Shown: positions 33,842 through 44,510 of the stretch, in pieces | How the letters are laid out: the number at the start of each line of letters is the position of its first letter | Numbering within the stretch: position 1 is the stretch's first letter | IMG/VR virus record: IMGVR_UViG_3300032294_000457 | Location: 1 to 48,708 of that record | Source: a virus | Direction: 5' to 3' (one strand) | Length of the DNA stretch: 48,708 bases | Notes under the pieces: generated by a model | What the model was told of the DNA's origin: nothing | Database searches by the model: none | The model's input: the letters and a program-made list of their open reading frames with translations, nothing else | Translations under genes and position numbers: made by a program

Positions 33842-34926
33842 TCCACTAATTTTTCTTCATGTGTTAAATCTGTCTTTAACGCGATTGCAATTGGATTAAC
33901 TTGTCCTAGTGTAGCTTGACCGTTTGTAGCTGCGCAAAGAGTTTCTCCCTTTCTGATAGGACCAATTACTCTAACAGGCACCCTTCCTTTGATAGCAACT
34001 GCCTGACCAGATGATTCTGAATTCATCAAGAATGCTGGATTCTCTGATATAACTCCTATAGAGTGTTGTCCTATATAATCTGATGCTGTACATTCAAAAT
34101 CTTCTTTATCAGATATGACAACAACAGTTCCAACCGGATATTTTTGGTCTGTAGTATATTTCTCGGCTAAGTCTGCATATCTAGCTGACGTTGCTGTACC
34201 ATTAAATACTGTTGCTGTTAAATTACCAAAAGCATCTCGCAATGCTATAGTATTTCCAGTAGCTGCAGTTGCAGAAGCAAATCCATCTAATAAGTCTGCA
34301 TCTAATCCAGATCCCAGTCCATCATTGCCTGAATGCCACGGAGTATAACCTAAAGCATTAGTAACATCAGTGCCGCTTAGTGAAGTACCAGATGTTGCTC
34401 TGCCTTTAGCATCCACAGTAATCTTAGTATATGTTCCAGCAACTACACCGCTTGTAGCTAGAGTGAATGCACCAGTAACGTTAGCAGATCCGTTAAATGA
34501 AGTGGTCCATGAACCGTCTCCAGTAATACTAATTGTTCTGGTATTAGCTAATGTTGCTGCTGAACCACCAGCATTACCTGTTACATCTCCCGTAACATTA
34601 CCTGTAACGTTGCCAGTTAAATTTCCAGTAACGTTGCCAATTAAGGTAGCTGTGATTGTGCCTGCAGCAAAATTGCCTGAAGAATTTCTAGAAACTAAAC
34701 TAGTGCCAACATTTGATGAGGTTGGACTTAATCCATCTACTAAGTCTGCATCTAAACCAGAATTAGCACCATCAACAGTTAATAGTTTTGAAAGCACATC
34801 TGCAGCATTATATGAAGTAGTAGTTAACTTTGTACCAAGTTCGGTATTTAATGCAGTAAAGTTGGCATCCACCTCTGCTAATGTTAGAGGTGATCCTTTA
34901 ATGCTTCGTAGTGTTAAGTCTGCCAT
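33826..34926 (-). CDS. Tail fibre protein with phage_fiber_2-type repeats and G2-like C-terminal domain
   Basis: The 366-residue protein starts with MADLTLRSIKGSPLTLAEVD, a fibre N-terminal module shared with the next gene upstream. Repeats of the NVTG-NLTG-NVTG type at about residues 95-120 match the phage fibre repeat family. LDADLLDG units appear twice. The C-terminal 110 residues (RYADLAEKYTTDQKYPVGTVV, SIGVISENPAFLMN, AIKGRVPVRVIGPIRKGETL) resemble the peptidase G2 intramolecular chaperone found at fibre ends. It should assemble as a trimer. The 16-nt overlap with the downstream oxygenase links it to the radical SAM cassette. Confidence 0.8.
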   Translation of the reverse strand: MADLTLRSIKGSPLTLAEVDANFTALNTELGTKLTTTSYNAADVLSKLLTVDGANSGLDADLVDGLSPTSSNVGTSLVSRNSSGNFAAGTITATLIGNVTGNLTGNVTGNVTGDVTGNAGGSAATLANTRTISITGDGSWTTSFNGSANVTGAFTLATSGVVAGTYTKITVDAKGRATSGTSLSGTDVTNALGYTPWHSGNDGLGSGLDADLLDGFASATAATGNTIALRDAFGNLTATVFNGTATSARYADLAEKYTTDQKYPVGTVVVISDKEDFECTASDYIGQHSIGVISENPAFLMNSESSGQAVAIKGRVPVRVIGPIRKGETLCAATNGQATLGQVNPIAIALKTDLTHEEKLVECFIL

Positions 34927-34935
34927 TTAAAATCC

Positions 34936-36138
34936 TTATCCAAATATTACAATATTTACTCGTGAAAAGTCTGCTTCAACATTATTAGCATCTACACAAT
35001 TGATGGTCAATGTAGTAGTAGTATAATTATCAGTAGTAACTATAGCTGCATTACCAGAAGTTAAAAATCCAGTGGCTACAGCTGCATAATTAGCATTAGG
35101 TAAGGCAGTCCTAAATGTTAGAGTATAGTTACCAATAGAATTCCTTAATACTGATGCTATGTTTCCACTTCTTCTAATTAATCTATTTGTGTTTGATGTA
35201 GATGTAGCATTAGTGGTATCTTTTGTACCATCAAAATTGATCCATGCTCGAGCCGCAAATATAGGAGCATCTCCGTCTTGTTCATCCGATGGGAATGCTC
35301 CGAATTTATCACTATCTAAATCACCAGCAACTACGACAAAACGATCACTTACCCAATTAGTACCATCAGAGAATAATACATCTCCAAATGGACCTGGTCC
35401 AGTTAAACCTGTACCGCCATTTTCTTTTGGTAGTATTTCTGTAACTTGTGTTGTTAAACTAACTGATACAGTATCCCAAATTGGAGGGGAAGTAGCGCCT
35501 CTAGATTTTAAGTATTGGCCAGATAAACCATTAGAACCATTTGTATTAATAGTTCCACCGAAGACTGCTGAGGTACCTGCTGAAAATATTCCTGCTGCGC
35601 TGAGTGTAGTAAATGCTCCAGCGGCTGGAGTAACATCACCAACAGCACCATTATGGGTTCCTGTAGTGTTTCCAGTTACATTGCCTGCTACATTGCCGGT
35701 AACATTGCCGGTAAATGTTGCATTAGCACCAGTAGCACCAGTTGAATTCTCTAAAATTTTAGTAGTACCGTTTGAAGCATATACATCACCTATAAGATTG
35801 CCAGTGACATTACCATTGACATCACCTGTAACATTTCCATTGACATTACCGGACAATGTAGCAGTAATAGTATTAGCAGCAAAATTTCCTGAAGAATCTC
35901 TTGATACAACACTAGCTCCAGTTGCGCCCGATACAGCATTTAATCCATCTAATAAGTCTGCATCAAGTCCAGAACCTGTGCCATCTACAGTCTTAATCTT
36001 AGTCAATACATCTGATGCAGTATAATCACTAGATAATAGTCTAGTGCCAACATCAGTATTAAGATTGGTGAAGTTATTATCAATCTCTGTATTAGTAAGG
36101 GGAGTACCTTTTGTATTTCTAAGTGTTAATGTTGCCAT
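34936..36138 (-). CDS. Tail fibre protein with phage_fiber_2-type repeats
   Basis: The 400-residue protein begins MATLTLRNTKGTPLTNTEID, a module paralogous to the downstream fibre. Both proteins then have DADLLDG or DADLVDG followed by a VSRDSSGNFAA-like segment and NVTG repeats. The C-terminus differs: FAARAWINFDGTKD, RRSGNIASVLRNSIGNYTLTF and a final beta segment are typical of fibre tip domains with a conserved N-I-x-S-V-x-[RD]-x-G turn. The two genes probably arose by duplication with exchange of tip domains. Its start overlaps the upstream coiled-coil gene by 20 nt. Confidence 0.8.
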   Translation of the reverse strand: MATLTLRNTKGTPLTNTEIDNNFTNLNTDVGTRLLSSDYTASDVLTKIKTVDGTGSGLDADLLDGLNAVSGATGASVVSRDSSGNFAANTITATLSGNVNGNVTGDVNGNVTGNLIGDVYASNGTTKILENSTGATGANATFTGNVTGNVAGNVTGNTTGTHNGAVGDVTPAAGAFTTLSAAGIFSAGTSAVFGGTINTNGSNGLSGQYLKSRGATSPPIWDTVSVSLTTQVTEILPKENGGTGLTGPGPFGDVLFSDGTNWVSDRFVVVAGDLDSDKFGAFPSDEQDGDAPIFAARAWINFDGTKDTTNATSTSNTNRLIRRSGNIASVLRNSIGNYTLTFRTALPNANYAAVATGFLTSGNAAIVTTDNYTTTTLTINCVDANNVEADFSRVNIVIFG

Positions 36139-36325
36139 CGTTCATCCGTTCTATAATTGATTCTAATTTATTTATTTTTTCTATTAAATAATCTATCTTC
36201 TGTTCTCTATCTTTAATGCTTTGTCTGATAGCTCTATATTTATTTAATTTCGTAGTATCCATTTCTAGTATAGCATTAGTCGTAGTATCTCTAACTAAAG
36301 ATTCATTTTCTACACGTATCTTCAT
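36119..36325 (-). CDS. Small coiled-coil protein
   Basis: This 68-residue charged protein has a likely coiled coil from about residue 25 to 62 (IKDREQKIDYLIEKINKLESI shows heptad leucines and isoleucines; I quote the 20-residue core around it only in part). It overlaps the fibre start by 20 nt and follows the giant DUF4815 gene after 1 nt. A scaffold or attachment role for the fibres is possible. I know no specific function. Confidence 0.65.
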   Translation of the reverse strand: MKIRVENESLVRDTTTNAILEMDTTKLNKYRAIRQSIKDREQKIDYLIEKINKLESIIERMNDGNINT

Positions 36326-36326
36326 A

Positions 36327-39300
36327 TTAGCTATCCAATGCTATGATTCTAAGATCTCTTAATCTAGGTGTAGATGTTTCACTTGAAGACAACATTACTA
36401 TCTTAATTTGGAAAGCATTAAACCTAGCAGTGATAGGACTATCTTGTGGTACGCCGAAACTATTAAACGCACCTGATGGGAAGAACCTATACTCTTTAAA
36501 ATCAAATGCTGAAGTAGATATTGGTACAGATTTTTCTTGAGTCATTTGTACCCAAGTCTCATCATCTATAGGAGTAGTTTTCTCCGTAGGTAGTGTTTTA
36601 TAATAAACACGCACTGATGTACCTGCAGGTAGGTTTATATCTACAGTTACACATAAATTAGATGCATCAAATCCATCTGCTAAGCTAACAGGTTTAGTGA
36701 TATATTTAGCTACAGCGTTTCCACCAAATCTAGATCCAGCTTCACCAGTAGAATCATTATTGATAGTGTTCAATACTGTCACAACTGATAGTGCAGCTGC
36801 ATCAACTGCTGGAGATATAGCAGTATCATTTGTAGTAAGAGTGGCTTGCAACCTTAAGCTAGGATCTCCAGTACCAGTACTTGCGGCCGCAGCTAATTGG
36901 CGTAGCTCTCCAAAATTAATATCTTGGTTAATGTTGATGGGAACCCAAGCAGTATCAAATGAACTTCCACCATACCAAGCTTTAGCAGCCCAATTTACAG
37001 ATGTTCCAGTTGGTAATATTGTAGAGTTTTTAACGAATAATGTATGATAGTTAGTTGCCACTGGATCTGCGATATTAAATTCAACAGTACCTGTAGAAGC
37101 AAACACAGCTCTTCTAATAACAAATTTTAAATCTTGATTTTGATTAGCTTCCCAAGTAGAAGCATTTTGCGATTTAAATAATGATCCGAGGTATGGCTGT
37201 TTATTAACTTTTTGCGTGCCATTTAGTTCTGTTTGACCCACTTCTGAAATGAATACTTGGTAGTCTTGAGTGTTAGCTGTTAAGACTAGCGAATATTCTC
37301 CAGGACTTAGATGAATTGGATTAGCAAAATTAAATGTAGTAGCTGTAGTGCCATTAGTTGAAATGTTTATGTCTTCCGGGTGTAAGATGACTTCTGCAAA
37401 TGGTATTGATCTTGTTGATTCAGGATAACCATTAATTGTCCTTCTAATCTCTAATGTAACAGGTACAGTAGAAGATTTAGTTCTGAACCAAATATCTACT
37501 GACGATACATAGAATCCTTGCGGATACGCTGTAGGATCAACTAAGAATGATTGTGCTAATGGATCAACCCAGAATCTTGTACCAGTTTGTACTGTAACTC
37601 TTTGATTTTGTACAGCACGAGTAGTTAATAGAGTTTCTTGTTTAGTTTGTAACGTACCTGTTGCAGTATACTTGGCTTCTCCGATAGACTCTTGAGCTTC
37701 GGTATCGTTTGATGAATTATCAATTAATCTGAATGTTCGTTCACCAGTCTTAAATGTATTAGCTGGTAATTGGAACTCAAACCCAATATTACCGTACTCA
37801 TCAGGCACTAATGAATTGCCTAAAGTATAGGTAGTTTTAGCCGTAATAACAGCATAACCTTTAACTGTATTGTCAGGATTTAATGACACGACGTATTGTC
37901 CAACTGATATAGTACCAGTCTCATCAAACACTGTTAGGTATCTCTTAGTATTATCTGTCGTTAATGGTTGTGTATAGATTGCAGTCTTAGCTGTTCCAGT
38001 TTGTGTACCAGTAGAACTTGTAGATCTAATTGATAGTGATTCATATACACCTTGTGTAGAGTCAAATAAAGTACCTACATGGTTTTGAACTTCTATCAAC
38101 GTTAATGGGCGACAATACGCAGTAACACTAGTATTCTCAACAAATGGATATAACCTTGCATTAGGTTTAAATGTCTTAGCTGTGCCTCTAATAGTATTAG
38201 CTCTAATGAATGGGATGTATTGTACATCAATGACACTAGTTCCTAATGAAGTGGTATTTTGACTAAGCACATTTGTTTGTATAGTAGTAGTTGAACTAGT
38301 GATAGAAACTCTATTACCACTACCAGTAATATTTTGAATAGTTCTATCAGCTGCGTCTGGAACTTGTACATCAACGATCTTATTAACTGCAGGTAAGTAT
38401 TGAGTATCTACCCATTGATCAAATGCTGGTTCAAGTACGATAGAGCCAGTAAATCTAATAACATCAAATGGGTTGATATTAATAAAAGTGGTCGCTACTA
38501 ACTGACTGATAGCTGTAGATTCAGTATACTCTAGAGTTACTAAATCTCCATTTTTTTCTGTATCTGTTAATGTAGATGTGTCAAATGCATTAAATGCTAC
38601 AGTAAATGGAGCTCTTAACTCTTGATTCACAGGATCAATAGCTGCGTTAAAGTCTATATTAGCAGCTTGTGCCAATGAATTTTCATTATAATTAGTTGCT
38701 GCTAAAGACCATGTGCTAGATCCATTGAACCAAGCATTCCACCAACCCCAGCGTCTTTCAGACCAAGCAGTTGGGCTTCCATAAAATATATCTTGCGAAG
38801 TAAATGGATCTACAGCAAATCCATTTTTAAACTTCTCTTGATTTGATGCATCCGGGATAGAAGTATCTTTAGCTTGTTTTTCGAGTAATGAAAGTTGAGT
38901 ATAATACTCTAAGTTATTAATACGTTTTTCTAAACGACCGATGTCTCTCATCGTGTAACGTTTATTATCAATGTATTTGATTTGAACATCTTCAACATAT
39001 GCTGTGTATGGAGGTATAGCTAAGATATACAGTGTCATACCATTTGTCTCATCTGCTGGGACTAATGGATATATCGCAGGAACACCTTCTTTAACAATAA
39101 ATTGTTTATCTGATGTAGCTATAATCTTATCAAATCTACCTAAGTAATAATCATATGTTGCTTCCATAGTTGCGATAGGATCAGGGATTTCACCATTTGA
39201 TAGTGTAGTCGCACCATCATCACGTCTAGGTCTAAAGTCGATAGCGTCTCTTAATTCTGTTATTGTGCCTGTTGATGGATCTGTAAATGCTGGGATATCT

Positions 39301-41522
39301 TCGTAGTCAATTGCATATGAACCTCTTGATAAGAATCCAGATCCAGTATGTGAGAAGTTTCTATAAACAACTAATAGATTGTCTGTATTAGTTACTGGAG
39401 CAGTTCCTGTAAGAACTAAAGATCCATGATCATAAAATTCAGCACGTTGACCGTTATCTAGAGTGTAATTTGCAGTAACGTCTGTACGAGCTACAGCACC
39501 CCAAGTAATAGCACCAGTAGTACTATTAACAGTAACAGTTGATCCTGTATCACTACCAATATTATATACGCCTAAAATATCATATACATCAGAAATACCA
39601 GCAGTACCTGATGCATTTGCGATAAAATCTTTGCCACCTAAAGTTTGATTTAGGTTTGTTGTAATTACACCCTTAGTATATCCTGATAATGTTTTAGTTC
39701 TAGTAGAAGAAAGTTGTGAACTTAAATCAATACTTGCGATAAGTGTGGCAGTACCTGCAAATGCACCATCGTTTAGATTAACAGTAATTTGATGGCTTTG
39801 ATTAGGTGTACCACTAATAGTAATTGTTCTTCCTGCAGCTGTCATATCTAAGATAGAACCTGCAGCCATTCCAGTGCCACCGGCAGCTGATACAGTGTTG
39901 AATACGATGTGATAATGAGTATTCTTATCATCCGCGCTAACAGTAGATGAACCTACCCATTGTTCATTGGTACCTAAAAGACAACCTGACGCATTATTAG
40001 CGACCCCACCATTAAATATTAATGGTAATGTTCTTTGAATCCTATATTCTACAGAACTTATAGAATCGATATATTGATTAGAAAGTGGGAATACTAAACC
40101 TGGAACGTCTTGACCTGATAAGAATACGTCTCCACCGCTAGAACCGCCAACTTTACTTAGTAAATCTATATTTGCACCAGCTGTGACGTAAGCTCCTGAG
40201 CCTGAAGTATATACAATAGACTCTACGTCTTTAAAGCTACCACCGCTCATCGTGATATTAAAGAGATACATTCTGTATACATCATCTATCTTAGCACCGG
40301 TACCTGAGCTCCATCTCATGAACCTAACTCTAGCTGTGCCAATTCTTGTACTTGAGTTTGCGACTGAACCTCTAACTACGTTATGTAATTCAACACTTGT
40401 ATATGGACTTGATGCAGCATTTGTAGTGAATACACCAAATACACTAGTAACATGTAAATAATTGCCATAGTTAAGACTAACGTTAACACCAGTAGCAGTA
40501 GCTGTGTCTCTAGCTCTATCTAATGTTAAGAACTCTTGATTGATAGTTTCATACTCATAGCCTTTAACATAACCTTTACCTGGATCTAATGCTACAGTAA
40601 ACTTAGTTGCATCAGGAGAAGTTGCTTGATGGTCTAATATTTGTATAGGCCATTTCTTAACTGTGTAGTCACCTGATTCATCAAATGTTCTACGAGCAAG
40701 CTCTTTACCAATCTCAGAATAAACTGTCTTGTCTCTATTAACTACTAAGTCTCCATCAACTACTCGAGCTATCTCTATAAAGTTATCTAATTCTGTAGCT
40801 AAGTCTTTTGCTCTTAGTGTTAATGTTATACCATAACGATTAGCTCCAGGAGCTGCATAATTTGGTGTGCCTTGTGCGCCATCTAGTAAAGTACTATCAG
40901 CATCTGAATCTACTTCACTCTCAGTTACTAAGAAACCTATATTCTTAGATGATGTATTCGTGTATTTGTCTACTGCAATTTTTTGGGCTTCAACGTATAC
41001 AAATTTGCCATCAATGAAGTATACTCCATCATCTACAGAGAATATGATAGCATCATTGAATGGATCTGTAGTTTGTACTTTAGCAGAAATGGCAACTGCA
41101 GAGTTTGTAGTAATAGTTTCTGAAGCGGTAAATGTACCGCCTGATATAACTTTAACTAATAGAGTAATTGGATCTGTGCCTGTAGCTGCTACAGCTAATT
41201 TAACTACAGCTTTAGTTCCAGATGTTGCACCAGTAATGATAGTGTCAGTAAATTTAGTATAATCTACTGATGCTCCAGAAAATGAAGAGTCTAATTTAAT
41301 AGACAAGATATCATTCTCAAATGATCTTCCTCCATCTAAAACTACAGAGCCATTGACAAATACATGCTTACCAAATTTATTGATTTGGTCTTGAATTTGT
41401 GTTTGGAGCTGTGTTAGTTCTCTGGCTTGAACTGCATATCCTGGTCTAAAAAGGATTCGATGATAATTCTTGGTTTCATCAAAATCGTCATAGTAAGGAT
41501 TAATATTAAAATTAAGTGACAT
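36327..41522 (-). CDS. Giant virion structural protein, DUF4815-type
   Basis: At 1731 residues this is the longest gene. The N-terminus (NINPYYDDFDETKNYHRILF, then PGYAVQARELTQLQTQIQ) is characteristic of DUF4815 proteins of T4-like cyanophages, which are virion structural proteins usually encoded after the baseplate wedge genes. DFRPRRDDG and a KRYTMRDIGRLEKRINNLEY block follow in the middle. The C-terminal half is rich in beta segments (WVDPLAQSFLVDPT, HLSPGEYSLVL) that resemble fibre- or lectin-like modules. It probably forms part of the baseplate periphery where fibres attach. An exact late promoter lies 27 nt before the ATG. Confidence 0.82.
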   Translation of the reverse strand: MSLNFNINPYYDDFDETKNYHRILFRPGYAVQARELTQLQTQIQDQINKFGKHVFVNGSVVLDGGRSFENDILSIKLDSSFSGASVDYTKFTDTIITGATSGTKAVVKLAVAATGTDPITLLVKVISGGTFTASETITTNSAVAISAKVQTTDPFNDAIIFSVDDGVYFIDGKFVYVEAQKIAVDKYTNTSSKNIGFLVTESEVDSDADSTLLDGAQGTPNYAAPGANRYGITLTLRAKDLATELDNFIEIARVVDGDLVVNRDKTVYSEIGKELARRTFDESGDYTVKKWPIQILDHQATSPDATKFTVALDPGKGYVKGYEYETINQEFLTLDRARDTATATGVNVSLNYGNYLHVTSVFGVFTTNAASSPYTSVELHNVVRGSVANSSTRIGTARVRFMRWSSGTGAKIDDVYRMYLFNITMSGGSFKDVESIVYTSGSGAYVTAGANIDLLSKVGGSSGGDVFLSGQDVPGLVFPLSNQYIDSISSVEYRIQRTLPLIFNGGVANNASGCLLGTNEQWVGSSTVSADDKNTHYHIVFNTVSAAGGTGMAAGSILDMTAAGRTITISGTPNQSHQITVNLNDGAFAGTATLIASIDLSSQLSSTRTKTLSGYTKGVITTNLNQTLGGKDFIANASGTAGISDVYDILGVYNIGSDTGSTVTVNSTTGAITWGAVARTDVTANYTLDNGQRAEFYDHGSLVLTGTAPVTNTDNLLVVYRNFSHTGSGFLSRGSYAIDYEDIPAFTDPSTGTITELRDAIDFRPRRDDGATTLSNGEIPDPIATMEATYDYYLGRFDKIIATSDKQFIVKEGVPAIYPLVPADETNGMTLYILAIPPYTAYVEDVQIKYIDNKRYTMRDIGRLEKRINNLEYYTQLSLLEKQAKDTSIPDASNQEKFKNGFAVDPFTSQDIFYGSPTAWSERRWGWWNAWFNGSSTWSLAATNYNENSLAQAANIDFNAAIDPVNQELRAPFTVAFNAFDTSTLTDTEKNGDLVTLEYTESTAISQLVATTFININPFDVIRFTGSIVLEPAFDQWVDTQYLPAVNKIVDVQVPDAADRTIQNITGSGNRVSITSSTTTIQTNVLSQNTTSLGTSVIDVQYIPFIRANTIRGTAKTFKPNARLYPFVENTSVTAYCRPLTLIEVQNHVGTLFDSTQGVYESLSIRSTSSTGTQTGTAKTAIYTQPLTTDNTKRYLTVFDETGTISVGQYVVSLNPDNTVKGYAVITAKTTYTLGNSLVPDEYGNIGFEFQLPANTFKTGERTFRLIDNSSNDTEAQESIGEAKYTATGTLQTKQETLLTTRAVQNQRVTVQTGTRFWVDPLAQSFLVDPTAYPQGFYVSSVDIWFRTKSSTVPVTLEIRRTINGYPESTRSIPFAEVILHPEDINISTNGTTATTFNFANPIHLSPGEYSLVLTANTQDYQVFISEVGQTELNGTQKVNKQPYLGSLFKSQNASTWEANQNQDLKFVIRRAVFASTGTVEFNIADPVATNYHTLFVKNSTILPTGTSVNWAAKAWYGGSSFDTAWVPININQDINFGELRQLAAAASTGTGDPSLRLQATLTTNDTAISPAVDAAALSVVTVLNTINNDSTGEAGSRFGGNAVAKYITKPVSLADGFDASNLCVTVDINLPAGTSVRVYYKTLPTEKTTPIDDETWVQMTQEKSVPISTSAFDFKEYRFFPSGAFNSFGVPQDSPITARFNAFQIKIVMLSSSETSTPRLRDLRIIALDS

Positions 41523-41549
41523 ATCTGGTTACTCTTTCAATGTTTTATA

Positions 41550-41557
41550 TATTTATA
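41550..41557 (-). promoter_or_regulatory. T4-type late promoter octamer TATAAATA
   Basis: The exact octamer on the minus strand overlaps the stop codon of the gp8-like gene and ends 27 nt before the ATG of the giant DUF4815 gene. It is the last intergenic octamer I see before the radical SAM cassette, which may depend on it. Confidence 0.75.
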
Positions 41558-44504
41558 AGGTTAAAGTGGTTTTTATTGTAATAATTTGATCATCTGAAGG
41601 AGCATATGGTTCTCTGACACTGAAAAATATGAAGTCTCCGGAGAACTGATCAATAGTTCTTTCTGAAACACTCTCCACAGTAATAGTAGACACTGGTACT
41701 GTTGGGTTTAAGTTTAATCCTCCATTTGTTGGGTCTGTTACGATAATGTCACCTATGTTAATGCTAAAGTTATTAAAAACAGATAATAATATCTGAGTAT
41801 CATTAAATTCTACTATACGATATTTTTTATAGTTGGGTCCTGTTGCTTCTTGTTTAAGTAACAACATATCGTATTCTAGTTTTAATTTATCAAACTGACC
41901 AGTGATTAATACACAACCAGATCCAATCTCTTCTGTAAATCTTTGGTTAGTACCAAACTTCTTGAGGTTTCTAATCAATCCAGCCTTACGATAATCATTT
42001 TTTATTTCTAAACCTTGATTTAAGTCTTTGGACATTGCGGTGTAGAATTGTAGTGATCTTGCATATAATTCTTCAACAGCATTGAATCCATGACCTCCTA
42101 ACGGAGACATGATTGCTCTTGCTAGACATCCAGTTCCCAATCCTCCGGTCACAACTACATCGGTCCAAGTATATCCAGATCCAGTAGTCAACATGTTAAC
42201 AGCTACAACTTTACCTCCAGTTACCACAGCTTCAGCTGTTGCTCCTTGACCGTCTCCTAAGATTTCTACAACAGCTGCACCATACCCTGTACCACCTTCC
42301 TCTACTTTAATAGCTTCAATAGATCCTGGCACAGCTAATAGTTCTACGTTCGATTGTAATGTGTTAACATTACCAACATCGAAATCTACTGATAGTTGAG
42401 CCCCTGAACCAGAACCAGATGAGTCAGTTATGATAACATTTGCATTAGTATATCCGATACCTGAATTGTCTATGCTATACCCAACTATCTCTCCTCCAGT
42501 ACCGAGCACGACAGTTCCTAGTGCAGCTTCATCTGTTGATGTTAATGTATGAGCATCTCCTACACCATCTGTTAAGTTGATAGCAGTTCCTGCTGAAGCA
42601 TTTGCAGACGTCGTAGCGAGTTTAAAGCTATTGGCATCAGTTCTAATAATGTAGTATACCCTTTGTGCAGCACCTGTTCCCGTTCCGGCGGCAGCGGCTG
42701 TGAATATATCACCAACAGCATACGTAACTCCGCTTGTACCAGCTGCAGTATTCCATTGTAACTGTGTAGTATTACCTAAACTTCTGATAATATAAACAGC
42801 GCTTGTAATAAATGAACCAGCTGTAGTGTTACCTGAAGTTAAACCTCCAATCGATGTACCACCGCCATTAGAGTATGTTACAGTATCACCAGTAATTAGT
42901 CTGTGAGTAGAGTATGAAATTGTTTCTGTCGAATCATTTAAATCAGTAGCACCATTAAATGTGATTTGTGGATTAGATATAGTTGCTGTAGGAATAGCAA
43001 CATAACCATTACCTGGATCTGTTATAGTAATGTATAACACTCCTCCTGATGCTATTGCAGCTGTACCTGTTGCAGTAGTGCCTCCTAAAGTTTCTGGATT
43101 CGAGAATGTTACAGTTGGAGCTTCAGCGTATTTTGTACCAGCAGAAGTTATAACTACTTGAAATACAGCATCAGTTCCTGGGCTAATCTCTAAAGATATC
43201 TCTGCTTCAGTCTTGGTGGTATCTGCGGATAGCGTTGCATCTCTTCCCAAATATGCCAATACTGTTGTGCCATTAGCTGCAGAACCTGAAGTATGAGTAG
43301 GAGCTGTTGTACTAGTAGTTCCACCCGTAGTAACCTCATAGTATTTTAATCCTGACTTTAATATGTCTCCGGTATTGTATGCACTAGCTATAGCATAATC
43401 GTCGTCTTTAGTAATACCCGCAGAAGTGGTTACCTCAGGTGTGGTTGTATATCCATATCCTTCATAGTCAAGGGTGACTGTAGTTATTGCATTTCCAGTT
43501 AATGTGCATGAAGCTAGTGCTTGGGACGCAACATACTGCAACTGTGCACTGCCATTAGTTACAGTTCCTGAAGTATGTGTTGGACCAGATGTTCCCAATA
43601 GTGTGCCAGAGATAACATAGTAATAGTTTGTACGTTGTGTAGCAGAGTTATAGTGTTTAATATAAGTGCCAACAAGGATATTAGCACTAGCTGTCCAAGC
43701 AATAGCAATATATGGTTCTGCAATTGTAATAGTTGGAGTAGTAGAATATGAATCACCTGCATCATCTATAGTAATAGAATCTATGATATATGGGTTTTCT
43801 TCTTTATAACCATCTCCAATAATTTCAGCAGTAGTAGTTGCTATATTATATCCAGCCCCGCCGCTATCGATGGTTACAGAATTAATGGCCCCGTTTGAAT
43901 AGTATGGAGCTTTAAGCGACGTAGTTACTGGCATATATGCCGTAGATAAAAATTTGTTTCTTAATGATATTGGAAGAGCATACATAAATTTCCATCTATA
44001 TCCATCAGCTGTAGTAAAGATTTGATGAGTCGTACCAGTTGGCATGACTGTAGAAGGAGAATCATTATTATTCCAAATACATTTATATACGTTATATTGG
44101 GATGTTAATACATAGAAGTTTGCATCTTCTAATTTAGTAGCTCCTGATTGTGCAGGTCCATATCCTACACCTGAAACATATTCTATAGCATCATCATACA
44201 TGTCATAGGTAGTATTAAATTCCCAATCTATGCGGCGTATTACATAAGACACATCAGAAGGTTTAATCTTTTTAGCAGTTAATATATCGCGTCTAACATG
44301 TAACTCATATCTAAAGTTATATGAAGGCTCTCCTGGTATATCAGATGGACTTGATGGAATAAACGGACTTAAGAAGTCTGTCCACAAGTTTTCTTTACCA
44401 TACCAATGATAGTACGTAGCGGTTTTAGAGACGATCTCTTGATATACTGCATCAATGATAGTTTTTTTGAACCTAGACGTGAATATTTCGTACGATGTTG
44501 CCAT
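41553..44504 (-). CDS. 8: Baseplate wedge protein, gp8-like
   Basis: The 983-residue protein has the gp8 layout of marine T4-like phages. The N-terminal part reads SYEIFTSRFKK, YHWYGKENLW, PSDVSYVIRRIDW, NFYVLTSQYNVYKC and TADGYRWKFMY, and the C-terminal part has HGFNAVEELYARS and NDYRKAGLIRN. T4 gp8 has about 330 residues, so this form is about three times longer. The extra length is a central array of about eight units around GxGYxxxPxVxI (for example SGGAGYN, DPGNGYVAIPTATI) plus one copy of a beta module shared with the two preceding genes. gp8 is a wedge subunit of the T4 baseplate. Confidence 0.8.
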   Translation of the reverse strand: MATSYEIFTSRFKKTIIDAVYQEIVSKTATYYHWYGKENLWTDFLSPFIPSSPSDIPGEPSYNFRYELHVRRDILTAKKIKPSDVSYVIRRIDWEFNTTYDMYDDAIEYVSGVGYGPAQSGATKLEDANFYVLTSQYNVYKCIWNNNDSPSTVMPTGTTHQIFTTADGYRWKFMYALPISLRNKFLSTAYMPVTTSLKAPYYSNGAINSVTIDSGGAGYNIATTTAEIIGDGYKEENPYIIDSITIDDAGDSYSTTPTITIAEPYIAIAWTASANILVGTYIKHYNSATQRTNYYYVISGTLLGTSGPTHTSGTVTNGSAQLQYVASQALASCTLTGNAITTVTLDYEGYGYTTTPEVTTSAGITKDDDYAIASAYNTGDILKSGLKYYEVTTGGTTSTTAPTHTSGSAANGTTVLAYLGRDATLSADTTKTEAEISLEISPGTDAVFQVVITSAGTKYAEAPTVTFSNPETLGGTTATGTAAIASGGVLYITITDPGNGYVAIPTATISNPQITFNGATDLNDSTETISYSTHRLITGDTVTYSNGGGTSIGGLTSGNTTAGSFITSAVYIIRSLGNTTQLQWNTAAGTSGVTYAVGDIFTAAAAGTGTGAAQRVYYIIRTDANSFKLATTSANASAGTAINLTDGVGDAHTLTSTDEAALGTVVLGTGGEIVGYSIDNSGIGYTNANVIITDSSGSGSGAQLSVDFDVGNVNTLQSNVELLAVPGSIEAIKVEEGGTGYGAAVVEILGDGQGATAEAVVTGGKVVAVNMLTTGSGYTWTDVVVTGGLGTGCLARAIMSPLGGHGFNAVEELYARSLQFYTAMSKDLNQGLEIKNDYRKAGLIRNLKKFGTNQRFTEEIGSGCVLITGQFDKLKLEYDMLLLKQEATGPNYKKYRIVEFNDTQILLSVFNNFSINIGDIIVTDPTNGGLNLNPTVPVSTITVESVSERTIDQFSGDFIFFSVREPYAPSDDQIITIKTTLTL

Positions 44505-44510
44505 ATTTTA

